NCBI GenBank assembly: GCA_961205875.1
Contig: OY540812.1
Location: forward strand, 17,670,001-17,734,000
DNA: 64,000 nucleotides
From: Sialis fuliginosa
Taxonomy: Eukaryota > Arthropoda > Insecta > Megaloptera > Sialidae
Direction: 5' to 3'
Numbering within the stretch: position 1 is the stretch's first letter; each line of letters opens with the position of its first letter. Made by a program: the position numbers and the translations under genes. The notes beneath the pieces were generated by a model that was not told the DNA's origin, searched no databases, and saw only the letters and a program-made list of their open reading frames with translations. This document shows, in pieces, positions 1-11,125 of the stretch.

Positions 1-1144
1 AGTTCTTAGAAAAACCACGTAATATTTTTATAATAAAATGCACTTTTAAATAATAATAATAATAAGGGCAAGGACATAGGTAGTACATTTTATGAAGAGT
101 TTTGGAACAAAATTTGTCTTTTTTATTTTTAACCTAAAATTTATTTTTTCAATTAATTAAATTTTTCATTGTTCTCAAAGAAGAATATTTACCCTAAAAT
201 CACCAAAATATATTCCCGGCTATGGCCTCTATATTTTGTTTTTGTCAGGCTATGGGCCCCGTCAAATTTTCGATATACCTCTGGGTTAGCCCAGTCCTGT
301 TTAGTAACAAATTAGAGATATTTTAAAAGTATTAAGACACTTGCACTCGCCCGCGCCACGCTCGCACTACGCCGATACGACCGTATGCGAATTTATACGA
401 GTATGTTATACCCCTTGAATCAATTTGGGATTTTGATATGTTGTTTGGGTACATACAAGGTATAATATATAAAAAAATTGTGATTGCCCTCCGAAGACAA
501 CATGGTCTTTTTTGATTTTTAAAATTTTTTTTTTTTTTTCTGGTTTACTATGTATGTACAGAGGATCATTATAAAATTACCTCTGATGAGTCATAAGTAC
601 CTCTATAATATATTTCAAGCACCATCAAATTCAACTGAAAGATTATAAAAAAAAATTTTTTTTTCGAAAATTATTAATTTTTGGAAGTTAATATTTAGTC
701 AGATTATAAATGTTAAATAGAATGACTTCCAAAAAAATAATCAGCTAAATCGATGTAAAGGCATGTTTTGCATGCTTACCCGGCTATAGCCTTTAAACAG
801 AACCAAAACTTTTTGTAATGATTCGTTTTTGTTAGGTATTTTAGGTGTTGATTTGTTTTTATTACAATAATAACTAATTGCGTTTGTACTTAATTCAACT
901 ATATTTTTTTTTTAAATCATAAACAATAATTCCGTAGTCATGCATTTATCTATGTGTTGATTTCGTATGAAATGGAGGAGACACTTTGGGTTTGAGTAAA
1001 AATTATAATTCACATTAATTTTGTTAACATTTATTGGTTATTAAAATATTTGTTTCTTTTTTATAGGGCTTCACAAGAGAAGAGTGATGGTTTAAGTATG
1101 TTTCGTCTCGGTTTTGGTTTTTACAATCAACAGTCTCGTGTCGA
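1..1144. other. Gene-free AT-rich flank
   Basis: No coding exon with convincing splice sites is visible. The stretch holds homopolymer runs and a segment at about 641-800 that recurs inside the hAT element near 47.9 kb. A short block at 350-380 is CG-richer but has no open frame of note. Confidence 0.5.
641..800 (+). repeat. Dispersed repeat, second copy at about 47915-48068
   Basis: The order of words (TTTTTTTTCGAAAA, then TTGGAAG, TTAATATTT..GTCAG, GACTTCCAAAAAAA, ATCAGCTAAAT, TATAGCCTTT) is the same here and within the hAT-type element at 47769-48870. The two copies run in the same orientation. This copy may be a remnant of the same element without its terminal repeats, but I did not find its ends. 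Confidence 0.6.
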
Positions 1145-1152
1145 TCTTGTCT

Positions 1153-1484
1153 CAGTGGCGTAGATAGGGGTGGGGGGTCAAAATTATCAATCACCCCCCA
1201 TGAGCCTACATCATGAGAAATCTCAAAACTGAAAGATAATTTTTTAAATTCTTCTAGTAAAATAAATAGTAAAAGTGGTAAATGAAGAGTTAAAAAAAAA
1301 AAACTTCTTCAGTTATTGGTTAACTTTGAATAGGACGACCTTTTTTTTTTAGTAATAAATGGTTCAGTAACTTAACTATATGATCAAAAAAAAATAAGGT
1401 CATCCATTTCAAATTATAACAATAATTTTTTTTATTTTATTTATCCCCCCCCCCCCCCATCGCAAAATGCTATCTATGCCACTG
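1153..1484. mobile_element. hAT-type MITE with 8-bp target duplication
   Basis: The ends are inverted: CAGTGGCGTAGATAG on the left and CTATCTATGCCACTG on the right, a 15-bp perfect terminal repeat. The element is flanked by a perfect 8-bp direct repeat, TCTTGTCT, at 1145-1152 and 1485-1492. The 8-bp duplication and the CAGTGGCG start are typical of the hAT superfamily. At 332 bp with no open frame it must depend on a transposase supplied elsewhere. It carries runs of G near the left end and C near the right end that extend the inverted pairing. The intact target duplication suggests fairly recent insertion. Confidence 0.9.
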
Positions 1485-2156
1485 TCTTGTCTCGTCAAAC
1501 TTGAAAATCTGGTCTGGTCTTGTAAATGTGACCGAGAATGAAATTCTTGTGTGAAATGAATTTTTTCATACACTTTTAATTTAATCATATATTTAATATT
1601 ATTTACATATTTTTCATACAGTCATCGGTGGACCTATACTACTCATGTAGAAGTTTCATCTCGCTTACATTTAAGTTGGTGTGATCTCGATTAAAACTTT
1701 TCTCGGCGTGAAACTCTTAATTTAAATATAAAACTATTTAGTAAATAGTAATTAGTTCATATTATACATATATTTATTTTGAATGTAGATAGGTATATTA
1801 TGACCATTACTAATTTTTTTTTCTTGTTTTGAGTTTAGGTCAAATAATTAAAAACACAATAGTTTTTAATAAATTTTAATTAGCATAAGCTATATATATA
1901 ATATATATTTATATTTATATAATATTATATATATAAACTCATAATATTTTTATACCTACATATATTAAGCCAGCTTCAAAACCAATTTTATTTCTTAGAG
2001 CTAGTTTATAAAACACTTACTAAAAATAATTTTTTTTTTAGTTTTAATATAATTACTAAAAAAATAAAATATTGCAGGCTATTTGTTATAATTTTTGTTT
2101 TTATAGATATTAAAGATATTGCCACTTATAAATATGTCAACTGATTTGTAAACAAT
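1485..2156. other. Gene-free AT-rich spacer
   Basis: This is the 3' side of gene A. It contains a TA-rich block at about 1890-1935 and several TCTCG words near 1490-1715. I see no exon. Confidence 0.4.
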
Positions 2157-2162
2157 TTTATT
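2157..2162 (-). terminator. Poly(A) signal of gene A
   Basis: AATAAA on the minus strand lies 17 nt beyond the gene A stop codon, so the 3' UTR would be very short. Confidence 0.5.
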
Positions 2163-2178
2163 ACAGTCGTTACGGTTA

Positions 2179-4171
2179 TTATTGTCTTGTCACAAAAATT
2201 TGAATATCTTTTTGATTTTGTTTTTGTTCAGATATTTCGCTAATTATATCGGTCACTTTTGGAATGACCTCAGCACTTCTATAATATCTGAATCCTGGAT
2301 ATCCTCCATATCCATAATGGCCATAGTAGGGTCTGTGAGGTCTGTATCTTCTTCGGTGATGATGATCATCATCGTCATCATCGTCCCAATCGTCATCAAA
2401 ATGGTCATCCCAATCATCATGATCAGGCTACAAAAAATAAACTCGGTTAATATCTTCTTATGTATTATATATTGTATAAATACGTAGTTAATAATTATAT
2501 AATATAGCGACGTTAAATATATTAAATAACAAATGAATTGTCTAAACGTCAAATTTATCAAAGATAAAGTTTTCGCAAGCTTTCGATTCACAGAATCATC
2601 GTCAGGTTTTCAGAAGGAAATAAAATAAAAGACAGATGTTGTAATCTCTAATATATGCTATACATGAATCATCAACATATTTTGTTTCCTTCTGAAAGCC
2701 TGACGATGATTCTGTGAATCGAAAGTTTGCGAGTACTTTTTCTAGTTAGTAATTATATATCAGACGTTGCCAATAAGTCTATTGCGATCTACCAGTTGAT
2801 TGCTGCTTAATTTTTGTCGACCGCAATCAATTTTAAATAATATTAATTTTTAAAATAAATTACATTTAGTTCTAACAATTTTCTTTAAGTCTTGCAACGA
2901 CATTCAGGAGAATTTAGATAACGTCACATTTGAACTGATATGTGCATATTATTATAGTAGTTAACACTTCAAACAGGAGTTGACTAAACGTATTTGTTGA
3001 GAAACCTAATGAATAATTTCAATTTTTAGTGTTCCGTACCAAAATCAGAAGGAGGAACATTTATGTAATCAAAAATGTGTCTGTCTGTTTGTCTGTCACA
3101 TAATCGATTGACCTAGAAATCTGAGATTTGGCATAATTATAGTTAAAAGTGGACCAGTAGCAGAACAGTTGTAAAATAAAATTGATGTTTTTGTCGTTTT
3201 TTTGTGTGTGTAGGGGAGGGGGGGGGGGTAAATGTGTTACCAATTTTTTTTATTCAATCCCAGATAGTGGAGTATTAAATGAAAGCTGACAATTAAAGCT
3301 ATTTGATTATATAAATGTTTTGTCAATATTAAAAACTTGTTTTCTTAAAAAAAAAAATAGTAAAAATATTTTAAAAGAACATTATTAGTATTCATCACAC
3401 TTGGAGTCATTTGCGTTTTAATAGGCTATTAATCATAACTTATAGTGGTTCTTAAATTTGTAAATACTTGAAAAAATTGAAATCTTTAAATTTTTGATAT
3501 AATAATCCAAAAAATTGAAAAACTATATGGTACGGGGCACTAGTGCGGGAGGCTCGACTAGTACACAATTTTTTTATTAATTAATTAAAACTTTAATTGG
3601 GAGTATACCAGTACTGTACTTAAGGGGAAGATTTAGGGGTTGGACCCTACCCCGAATTTGTCAATATATATAATATAATTAACAATTGTGATACAAAAAA
3701 TAAATAAAAATTACATATAATTACAAAAAAATATTTTCTCCCGAATATTTTTTTGGGTGCGCAACTGAACTATACGATATGTCATACATGAAAGAAACTA
3801 CTTGATTTTTTAGATTAATTTCGTATATTATTCAAATAAATAGTTGTTTCAAGAAATGGCTTTTCATTTTATTTCCATTCTTCTTAGCGTCTCTCATTTA
3901 GGCACATTGTCGTTCCTCTTAATATTATTATTCGAAAATAAAATAAAAATTATACATATAACGTGAGATTATTCATATTCATTTTTATGACAAAATTGCA
4001 TTTATGTTGTAATGTAAAATATGTAAATTTCAGTTTTCTGCTACTGTATTATTGTTACAATAAAAATAAATAAAAAATAAATAAAACAATTCATACCTCT
4101 GGAAGTGGAGCAGATTCTACCAGAACCATTAAAGATACTATTAAGAAGATCCATGTTATTTTAAATGCCAT
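2179..4171 (-). CDS. Gene A: secreted Asp/His-rich, Tyr/Gly-rich peptide
   Basis: The coding sequence is complement(join(2179..2427,4097..4171)), 107 residues. Exon 1 (25 codons) runs from the ATG at 4171 and encodes a hydrophobic signal peptide ending near VLVES, followed by APLPE. The donor is GTATGA and the acceptor TTTTTTGTAG; the intron is phase 0. Exon 2 encodes an acidic stretch with seven consecutive Asp (residues 40-46), then HHHRRR, a Tyr/Gly/Pro/His-rich section (about 53-75), and an amphipathic, Gln/Lys-containing tail (about 78-107). There are no cysteines. The exon layout and the PLP motif after the signal peptide match genes B and C, so I infer a paralogous family. The Asp/His block could bind metal ions; the function is otherwise unknown. 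The 1.7-kb intron is filled with inserted repeats. Splice sites were read by eye and no transcript was seen. Confidence 0.8.
2581..2605 (-). ncRNA. Hammerhead-like ribozyme core
   Basis: On the minus strand CTGACGA is followed by T, a GATTC/GAATC stem with a TGT loop, and GAAA. CTGANGA and GAAA around a short helix II are the conserved boxes of hammerhead ribozymes, which are known in Penelope-like retroelements. The T between the box and the stem departs from the canonical core. Helices I and III were not convincingly resolved, so activity is unknown. Confidence 0.45.
2700..2724 (+). ncRNA. Hammerhead-like ribozyme core, inverted copy
   Basis: The same core as at 2581-2605 but on the plus strand: CTGACGA, T, the GATTC-TGT-GAATC hairpin and GAAA. 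It is an exact copy over the 25 core bases, while the flanks differ slightly (GTTTGCG here, GCTTGCG in the other). Confidence 0.45.
3028..3543. mobile_element. TIR element of the GTTCCGTACC group
   Basis: The left end AGTGTTCCGTACC is inverted at the right end as GGTACGGGGCACT (11 of 13 match). The interior has a GTCTGTCTGTTTGTCTGTC tract and a G-run, as in many short insect repeats ending in GGTTCCGTA. No open frame. It sits in the intron of gene A. A related end pair is seen at 57708-58432. Confidence 0.55.
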
Positions 4172-4233
4172 TGTTATCGATAGATAAAAAAAAACTTAAA
4201 ATTGTCTTGCAGTGTTAGTTGATTCGTTACTAT

Positions 4234-4265
4234 TGACGAGGAAATAAAATTTGTTAGCTAATATA
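4234..4265 (-). promoter_or_regulatory. Putative gene A promoter
   Basis: On the minus strand TATATT begins at 4265, and a CGTCAATAG initiator-like sequence has its A at 4234, 31 nt downstream. The start codon follows 63 nt later. A GGAAATTCC word, resembling an NF-kB half-site pair, is at about 4280-4288. The TATA match is imperfect. Confidence 0.35.
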
Positions 4266-4424
4266 GTTTTGTTTTAAGGAATTTCCACCAATAAAAATAC
4301 AACCACGTGATTAGAATATAAAAAAACTGGAAATAAATATTGATGTTTCTATGATAATTTAAACCTATTTTTTTTCAACAAAAACAGAATTCTTTTAGTC
4401 ACCTTGTAATGATCTTGATACATT

Positions 4425-4602
4425 ACACAGCTCCACAAAAAAAATTTTTGTATGCGGGGATCTGGGGTTGATGGGATGTATGATTATGGGGTTTTGTTTG
4501 AGTTTTGATTAAATTTTATTACTTTTTTATTTTTTGAGGTTAGGTTAGGTCAGGTTGGGTCAGATCTCCTCAAACAAAATATTTTTTTTTGTGGAGCTGT
4601 GT
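4425..4602. mobile_element. Small TIR MITE (ACACAGCTCCAC ends)
   Basis: ACACAGCTCCACAAAAAAAA at the left is inverted at the right end as TTTTTTTTGTGGAGCTGTGT. The element is about 178 bp with TTA on both sides as a possible target duplication. It contains a GGTTAGGTTAGGTCAGG tract that resembles, but is not, a telomeric TTAGG array. No coding capacity. Confidence 0.7.
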
Positions 4603-5619
4603 TATTATTATGAAAATAATAAAAAATGTTTTTCGTAACATTTATAGTAACTCAGCTCTTTATAAACGTTATCTAAAGAAATTTCTTTCAATATTAAATG
4701 ACCATGCCCTGATTATTTCGGACAATATCTCACCCCTTCTAATATCAAGGTGTGGTAAAACAAGTGTTTGAAAGGTATACATTTTGTGAAAAGATAGACA
4801 GTTTTTATAGGTACTAATATACGTTTACAATTAATAGTACTGATATTTTATTCTATGTAATTGTGAGGTAGTTTAGTATCTGTACTCTAACTATGGCCCG
4901 CGATAAGTTTACATTCGTTATGTGATTATTTTTTAACTAACTTCAATACTTGTGCTTTTTTTATATGTAACTAAGCGGCTGAAGCTCGGTTAGAAATCGA
5001 TGTATGCCTATATTTTTTGTGTTATTGATAAAACATTGGAATTATTAAAATATTTTTTTCAATATAGATATCTACATAGTTATTATCTTTTTATGTTGTG
5101 ATAACTTAAAAAATATCACGATTGTTGATGTAAAATCATTTTTCCATGTTGATAACATTGAATGTTTTTATTTAATTAAGTATTATATTTTCTTATACAT
5201 TAATAATGGTTTTGTAAACAATTGACCGAATTTGTGTTTACTGACATTTCATCTCAAAAAATAAAATTCATATATAAGACTAATATTCGCAATAGTACTT
5301 GTTCTAAAACTTAAAATTATTTCACTCAATGAATCACATATTTGTTGTTTGTGCAGCATCTGTTTTACGCAGCAACTTTTGATATCATAGAACAAATATA
5401 ATTAAATATTTGACATGTTTTATTTTATTTGTATATTAAGATAAAATGAAACAACAAATTACTTAATATATGTATACAATAGTATACATATGTCTCTTAT
5501 AATAGAAAGATATTTTTTTAGATGAACGGTTAGTTAACATAATAATGTGGTCATAATAGGTATAATGAAATGTAAGGTAGAATATAAAAATAAAAAGTAA
5601 AAATAATATATAAATATGT
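4603..5619. other. Gene-free AT-rich spacer between genes A and B
   Basis: No exon or clear repeat was recognised. The sequence is composed of A/T tracts throughout. Confidence 0.4.
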
Positions 5620-5625
5620 TTTATT
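5620..5625 (-). terminator. Possible poly(A) signal of gene B
   Basis: This is the AATAAA I noticed on the minus strand beyond the gene B stop, about 215 nt downstream. It gives a plausible 3' UTR length; cleavage site not determined. Confidence 0.35.
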
Positions 5626-5838
5626 ATGAAAATGAACACTTTTAACATATGTACATCCCTATGAATAATCAAACTGATTATATCAATATATCACAACAAT
5701 GAGGTTCCTTTTACTGTTTTACAAATCAAAATTGAATACTGTACATTTTATAAGAATATGAAAATAAAAATACTGCCGGATATGTAAAACTAATGCAGTA
5801 ACAATAATAATTGGCAAGAATTCGCGGCCAGTTCTTGT

Positions 5839-6340
5839 TTATCCATCGTGATGGTGGTGGTGGTGTCCATGATGTCCATGATGTCCATGGCCTCCATAAC
5901 CTCCATAACCTCCATATCCTCCGTAACCTCCTCCGAATCCTCCGTAACCTCCTCCGAATCCTCCGAAACCACCTCCATAACCGCCATATCCTCCATATCC
6001 GCCGTATCCTCCATAACCTCCGCCATGCTATAAAAAATAATTTTTATTGGCTGTGATATCGGTAAAAACTTTTGACTATATTAATAATAATTAACCTTCG
6101 TAATTAGAATTTTTAAATCGAAAAAAGTTGTAAAATAATATATAATATTAAAACAATACTTAAAATAAAAATTTTTATCGTCAAAAATAGCGAAAATTTA
6201 ATTTAATCACATTGGCAACAATAGAATTCATAATAATAATAAAATAACAATAAAATACTTACATGTGGATCAGGAAGAGGTGAGCTGTAGGCAACAGCTA
6301 CCATCATGAGGACAGCCAACAATACGATTCCTTTGAACAT
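5839..6340 (-). CDS. Gene B: secreted GGY-repeat, histidine-tailed peptide
   Basis: The coding sequence is complement(join(5839..6027,6263..6340)), 88 residues. Exon 1 starts at the ATG at 6340 and encodes MFKGIVLLAVLMMVAVAYSS, a clear signal peptide, followed by PLPDPH. The donor is GTAAGT, the acceptor TTTTTTATAG, and the 235-nt intron is phase 0. Exon 2 encodes GGY/GGF repeats (residues 28-72) and a tail of His with Gly (73-86) ending in Asp-Gly. There are no cysteines. Glycine-rich, histidine-rich secreted peptides in arthropods include cuticle components and antimicrobial peptides that bind metals; which applies is not decidable here. TATA box, initiator and two Relish-type sites lie upstream. 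The signal peptide, intron position and PLP motif match genes A and C. Confidence 0.9.
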
Positions 6341-6397
6341 GTTTGTTGATTGTTTGTTTGTTTCCACAAGAATACTTGAGATGACTTGGGTTGTTAC

Positions 6398-6433
6398 TGA
6401 TGTTAACCACTAGCGATGGCCTGTTTATATATA
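6398..6433 (-). promoter_or_regulatory. Gene B core promoter (TATA and initiator)
   Basis: TATATAAA runs from 6431 to 6424 on the minus strand. An ATCAGT arthropod initiator has its A at 6398, 33 nt downstream, giving a 5' UTR of about 58 nt before the ATG at 6340. Spacing and motifs agree well with a TATA-type insect promoter. Confidence 0.7.
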
Positions 6434-6540
6434 CATACATCTCGGGTCAACAAAAAACGGGTGAGATATTTAGAAACACCACGGCCTAGTAAAAAGGTAG
6501 AGGAAATTACAGAAAATTAGCAATACCTCTTTGTTTACTT

Positions 6541-6549
6541 GTGATTCCC
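6541..6549 (-). promoter_or_regulatory. Relish/NF-kB-type site upstream of gene B
   Basis: GGGAATCAC on the minus strand fits the Relish consensus GGGAHNYMY exactly. It lies about 145 nt upstream of the predicted transcription start. Confidence 0.4.
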
Positions 6550-6622
6550 CTTCAGTTTCACACGAATGAATTCTCTCATGGTAGACGCCCTCTCGCGGTG
6601 GTCGCTTGATTTACTTGACCTT

Positions 6623-6631
6623 GGGATTCAC
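6623..6631 (+). promoter_or_regulatory. Second Relish/NF-kB-type site upstream of gene B
   Basis: GGGATTCAC on the plus strand also fits GGGAHNYMY and lies about 225 nt upstream of the predicted start, in opposite orientation to the first site. Confidence 0.4.
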
Positions 6632-7790
6632 ATATAGGATTGTTATACTACATTTTTAATTTTATTGCCTATTTTTCCTTCTGTAACCGCTTTAAACATT
6701 TGTGTACAATCCGATGTAAACATTGGCTTTGTAATGTCATGTATAGTAGAGATTAGGTGATACGAACATTTATAAAATTAAATGGGTTATTAAACTTTGT
6801 GTATTTAAATTACATTTTTGTTATTTATAATCCATCGAAAATTCTTAATTGAAATGTAATGCAATTAAGTACAGAGGAAATTAGAATTTTATCACATCCA
6901 TAGGTAGGAGGTTGATAATGTACCGATCATATCAGGAAAGTATAGAAATGGTTATTTTCACTTATGTAAACAGAAAAGTTACTACTTTAATTTAGTTTCT
7001 TATCGTCGAAAGTGACATTATAAAATATATAAATAAAAATACCATAATTTACAATCCTACAATATATCTAAAAAAAAGTTTAATTGTAAAATAATACAAA
7101 ATAAAACAAAATATGTTTGATGTAAATATAATATCAAAAGTTTCAAATTTAGGGTCATATTTCAGGAGTACTACTGTATGTAATAATCGTATGTTGCAAC
7201 GTCAATTTCGAAGGTATTAATGGAAAAACAAGGTGATACGTGTTTTGAGGTAGTTTTTGGGAATTTCCAACTATTAACGTACTACATTATAATTAGCACA
7301 TACATACATGTCTATTCTTTCAATAACGTATGATTCATCTCTTACATTGATTTGTATAAAGTGTTAATGGATTGTATATGATTTTATCGAATGACAGTTG
7401 GTGATTTATTTTAGAAATACACAAATGAAGTGAGTGCGTTTTTATATGTTGATTAATATGAAAATCAACTTTTTTTATTGTAATCATAAAATAATTTTGT
7501 AAATAATAGTTCGCAGTAATAAATATTAACAATAACAATAATAGGTAATTGATGAAGATGAATTTATTTAAAAAATATTTTTTTGCTATTAGTTTGGCAC
7601 GTTTAGGGTAAATATTAGATGATAGCTTTTAAATTTCTTTGCTATTTTATTTAATCTCCAACTTAACATTAGTCGACTCTAGGCAAAATAAGAAATAAGT
7701 ATAAAATGTACATATACTTATAGATCATAAAAAGTTTCTTATAATAATAATAACAAATACAAACGGAATTTAGATTTAGAATAAACTGAT
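6632..7790. other. Gene-free AT-rich spacer
   Basis: Upstream flank of gene B. Nothing beyond A/T-rich sequence was recognised. Confidence 0.4.
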
Positions 7791-7920
7791 AACGAAGTAA
7801 ACAGACAATTAATAATAGTCATAATGATATAAAGAGATAGAAGTAATATATATATAAAGCTTTTTTGAAATAGAATCATAGGATAGAAAGAAGCTATGTG
7901 ATTATTTCTAGAAAAAAAAT
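7791..7920 (+). repeat. Dispersed repeat, second copy at 11767-11930
   Basis: Shared words in the same order: CAGACAATTAATAATA or its near match, GAGATAGAAGT, TATAAAGCTT, GGATAGAA, AAGCTATGTGATTATTTCT. The copy at 11.8 kb has about 30 extra bases in its middle. No terminal repeats or coding capacity seen. Confidence 0.6.
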
Positions 7921-8251
7921 TGTCTCTGATTTTAAGTGATTTTAAATGTCCATTTGGTCTCTCTGTTTCTGGTCAAAACAAGTGCTTTTTGTTCTGCGTC
8001 TTTATGCTAGTGAATCTGTCCTCTGAAAACTTGTTAAATACATACATAATTCGTGAAATAACTAAACGGAATTTAATGAAAATTGGTTTGTGAGCTAGGT
8101 CTGGCAGCAGTTGGTTATAATAAAAATTATCAAAATCAGGTGTGCATTATTTTTATATAAAAAAAGTCATCCAACTTTTGTAGTTAAATATCCCCTTGCA
8201 ATGATATATTTTCCAAAAGTACTGTGCCATATTTTTTCATTTAGTTATAGA

Positions 8252-8902
8252 TAAAACATCTGCCAAGCAATACACAATGCTTCATCGTGCTAAATTCCCT
8301 AAAGGTAGTTGATTATTGAACAATTTAAATAAAAACCGATAAAGTGTCAGGTAAATTGCCAAGCATTGGTTAACCATTTAATTTTTTTACAATTTTACTA
8401 AAAAAATTAGTTCGAAAATTTTCTTAAGACGCACCTGATTATATTTTCGTATATATATATGCAAACGTCAAAATGACATTTAATGAGAAAAATCTTTGTA
8501 AGGGAATATTTTACAAAAAATATTATAGGAAGTTCAATGTACTACAAAAAATATTCTATATAGATATCTTAAAAAAAATATTTTGGGATGTCACCCTTAC
8601 ACTTTACACACGATTTTGATGATTTTTAAATGAGACCGTCCTCAAGCTAGACTCAAACATCCAACCGAATTTCATTAATATCGGATCAGTGATTCATGAG
8701 TTATGAGACAAGAATTCACTCAACATACAGACACATAGACAAAAAGACACACATACAGACAGACACGGAACGAAAAGTGTTTATCTTGACCTGAAACGGA
8801 AAGATCAATTTAAAATTTTGAAATCGGAGAACAATTTTCTTCTCATTTTAAAACGATCACAAAGTTCTGGTATCTTCGATATTGCGAGGAAGCAAAATTA
8901 AT
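8252..8902 (+). repeat. Longest copy of a dispersed repeat family
   Basis: It starts with CATCTGCCAAG and ends with CTTCGATATTGCGAGGAAGCAA. Shorter copies are at 20248-20470 and 34051-34222 with the same first and last segments. This copy has about 430 extra bases in the middle, including a tract of ACATACAGACA words. Either the short copies are internally deleted or this one carries an insertion. No open frame of note. Confidence 0.65.
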
Positions 8903-8999
8903 TTTAAGAAAATAATGCATCTGAGTAGTTTAATATTTGACACATATACATACATACGTTATTATTCATTCACATGCTAGTACGTCATAACCTTTATTT

Positions 9000-9725
9000 T
9001 TAGGTTTCTGTAGAAAACTAGGAAACCTTATAGTTTCGCCATGTCCGTCTGTCCGACCGTCCTCAAAATTTTTAGACCGATTAAGATGAAATTTGCAATA
9101 CGGACGAAGACTGAAAACCCAGAAACAGGAAAAACATTTTTTTGGACCTCCTTTCCATAGACTGAAAAGTATATTAAAATTTTTTTTTCACTTAATCCAT
9201 TAAGTGGGATGTCTTTAGATAGGTCTCCTAAAATGCAATAAAAAATGTTATATGACATTTTGATTTTAACCCTTCAGTCACGATATATTTGTGTTCAAAG
9301 TTGTGATCAGAGCGTCTCCCCCCTTAATTTCTAAACTATCTATTCAAAAAATCTGAAAAAAATTCAGAATGTAGCTTTTAATTATTACTTCCAGTGAAAA
9401 TTATATTGGACCCCCCTCCCATAGACTGAAAGGTGTACTCAAATTTGTTTTTACTTACCCCATTGAGTGGGGTATCTTTAAATAGGTCTCCTAAAATGCA
9501 ACAAAAAATGTTATATGACCTTTTGATTTTAACCCTTCAGTCACGATATATTTGCATTTAAATGTCATTATCAGAGCGTACCCTCCTCCCTTCTACTTTC
9601 TAAACAATCGATGCAAAAAATCCAAAAAAAATTTAGAATGTAGCTTTTAGTTAGTACTTTCAATGAAAATTATAACGAACACTGTAGATAGAATAGTTTA
9701 TGAAAAAAAATTAAATAACTTGTTT
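9000..9725. repeat. Repeat with two tandem units of about 264 bp
   Basis: After a GTCCGTCTGTCCGACCGTCC tract, a unit containing CATAGACTGAAA, TAGGTCTCCTAAAATGCAA, ATGTTATATGAC and TTTTAACCCTTCAGTCACG appears at about 9141-9404 and again at 9405-9675. The left end AGGTTTCTGTAGAAAA resembles GGTTCCGTA-ended insect repeats. Coding appears absent. Confidence 0.65.
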
Positions 9726-11034
9726 ATAAATCGTAATGACTACGAAAACCTATCATGTGCGTGCTCAACACGCACTTGGCCATTTTATTATTACTATTAT
9801 TGGTATATACATTTTACCACAAAATACTCTTAGCGCTAATCAGTTATCACTGTATTAGTATATTAAAATAAATAATTCAGATAAATATTTTCTACATGCT
9901 ATCATAAATGTCTTCTGAAGCCACTAAACGATTTGTCGATCACCGGATTAATATGATAATATCTAAGTTTTATCCTTATAGTTTACATTGAGAGATTCCT
10001 TTTGATAACAAAAAAACCTATAATTTCATATTCAAGATATTCATATCGAACTGAAAAAAGTTCTTGAGTTTTTGTACTAGAAGAAGATATTTACATATCG
10101 AAAAACATATTAAAATGTAAAATTCAATGTGTCTATATATTTGAATATCCATATATTAATTAATTTTATTCTAATACTAATGAAATTAAGTTGGGAAAAC
10201 CAAATAGATTTTGAATGGATTTATTACACCATTTAATATCAGACAAATAAAAAAAATATATCAATGATTGCGTCTTACTCACTTGAGATGCGTAACAGCG
10301 ACCAAACCAGTTTAAAAATTCTATTAAACTTTTTGCGGTTTCTAAGTAGTCAATCTAATATTCTCGATATTCAATTTTAATTAACCTTTATTTAAAATAG
10401 CACTGTTTAAAATTACATTAAATAATACGTTATGATTATAGATTTATAATACATCTGTTGTTACTATTGTAATATTTTTTTATGAAAATATAATTTACAT
10501 TTTATCTGAACTGTCTATAAGCCAAAACGGTTAAAAAGTTAAATTATTGGTTGGTCGTCTATGTTGCTGACCGATTGATTTAAAAAAAAATTATATTTTT
10601 ATTAAGAAATACAAATTATAAAAAATTACTAACATTTTTCAGAAATTCATTAGTTTATTATTGCGTGATATCTTATATTTCCAAAAACAAATAATTATAA
10701 AAAGTTGATTTTACTCATTTTTATATTTACATAGTAAAATCATTCAAAATTTTAAACGGCATATTTTATTTATATATAAAATAATAAAACGATATCTTAT
10801 ACCTATAGAGGTGGAAAACACTACTAATAGTATATACCTCTTTCGAAACATTCAAAATAAAAATAAATGCTTAAACTTACCGATTTAATATTGAAATAAA
10901 AGTATAGAGGCTTTACTGATACAATTTGTATCTAAGTACGTACTTGGTAAATATAAAAATAAAATTGGTCGTTACAAGCCTAAACAAATATTAAATAATC
11001 GAGTAATATTTATGATCATCGGTAAACATTTTAT
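9726..11034. other. Gene-free AT-rich spacer
   Basis: No exon, RNA gene or clear repeat was recognised. Confidence 0.4.
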
Positions 11035-11125
11035 CTTGGATCCTGGCTTCTGGGTGTAAGCCGCGTCGATTTAGTCGTGTTATTGGCCAACGTTGGCCGA
11101 TAACACGACGAGAAGCCAAGATACA
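11035..11125. repeat. Nested palindrome with a CG-rich core
   Basis: The inner 36 bases at 11074-11109 (GTCGTGTTAT, then GGCCAACGTTGGCC, then ATAACACGAC) form a nearly perfect palindrome with one mismatched pair. An outer pair, TATCTTGG..TGGCTTCT and AGAAGCCAAGATA, brackets it. The block is much richer in G+C than its surroundings. Confidence 0.75.

Larger units (their letters stand above)
2541..2745. repeat. Inverted pair of Penelope-type terminal fragments
   Basis: The left arm (2541-2620) and right arm (about 2680-2735) are inverted copies containing the same hammerhead-like core. The left arm also matches the terminal region of the Penelope-like element at 59924-61006, including the words AAACGTCAAA and CGCAAGCTTTCGATTCACAG. 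Both lie in the intron of gene A. The head-to-head or tail-to-tail layout recalls the terminal repeats of Penelope elements after loss of the interior. Confidence 0.65.

Noticed and set aside
4539-4563. GGTTAGGTTAGG tract as interstitial telomere repeat
   Set aside because: Only two imperfect units, inside a small MITE.
9028-9258. 76-codon minus-strand frame
   Set aside because: Lies wholly within the repeat with the GTCCGTCTGTCC tract.
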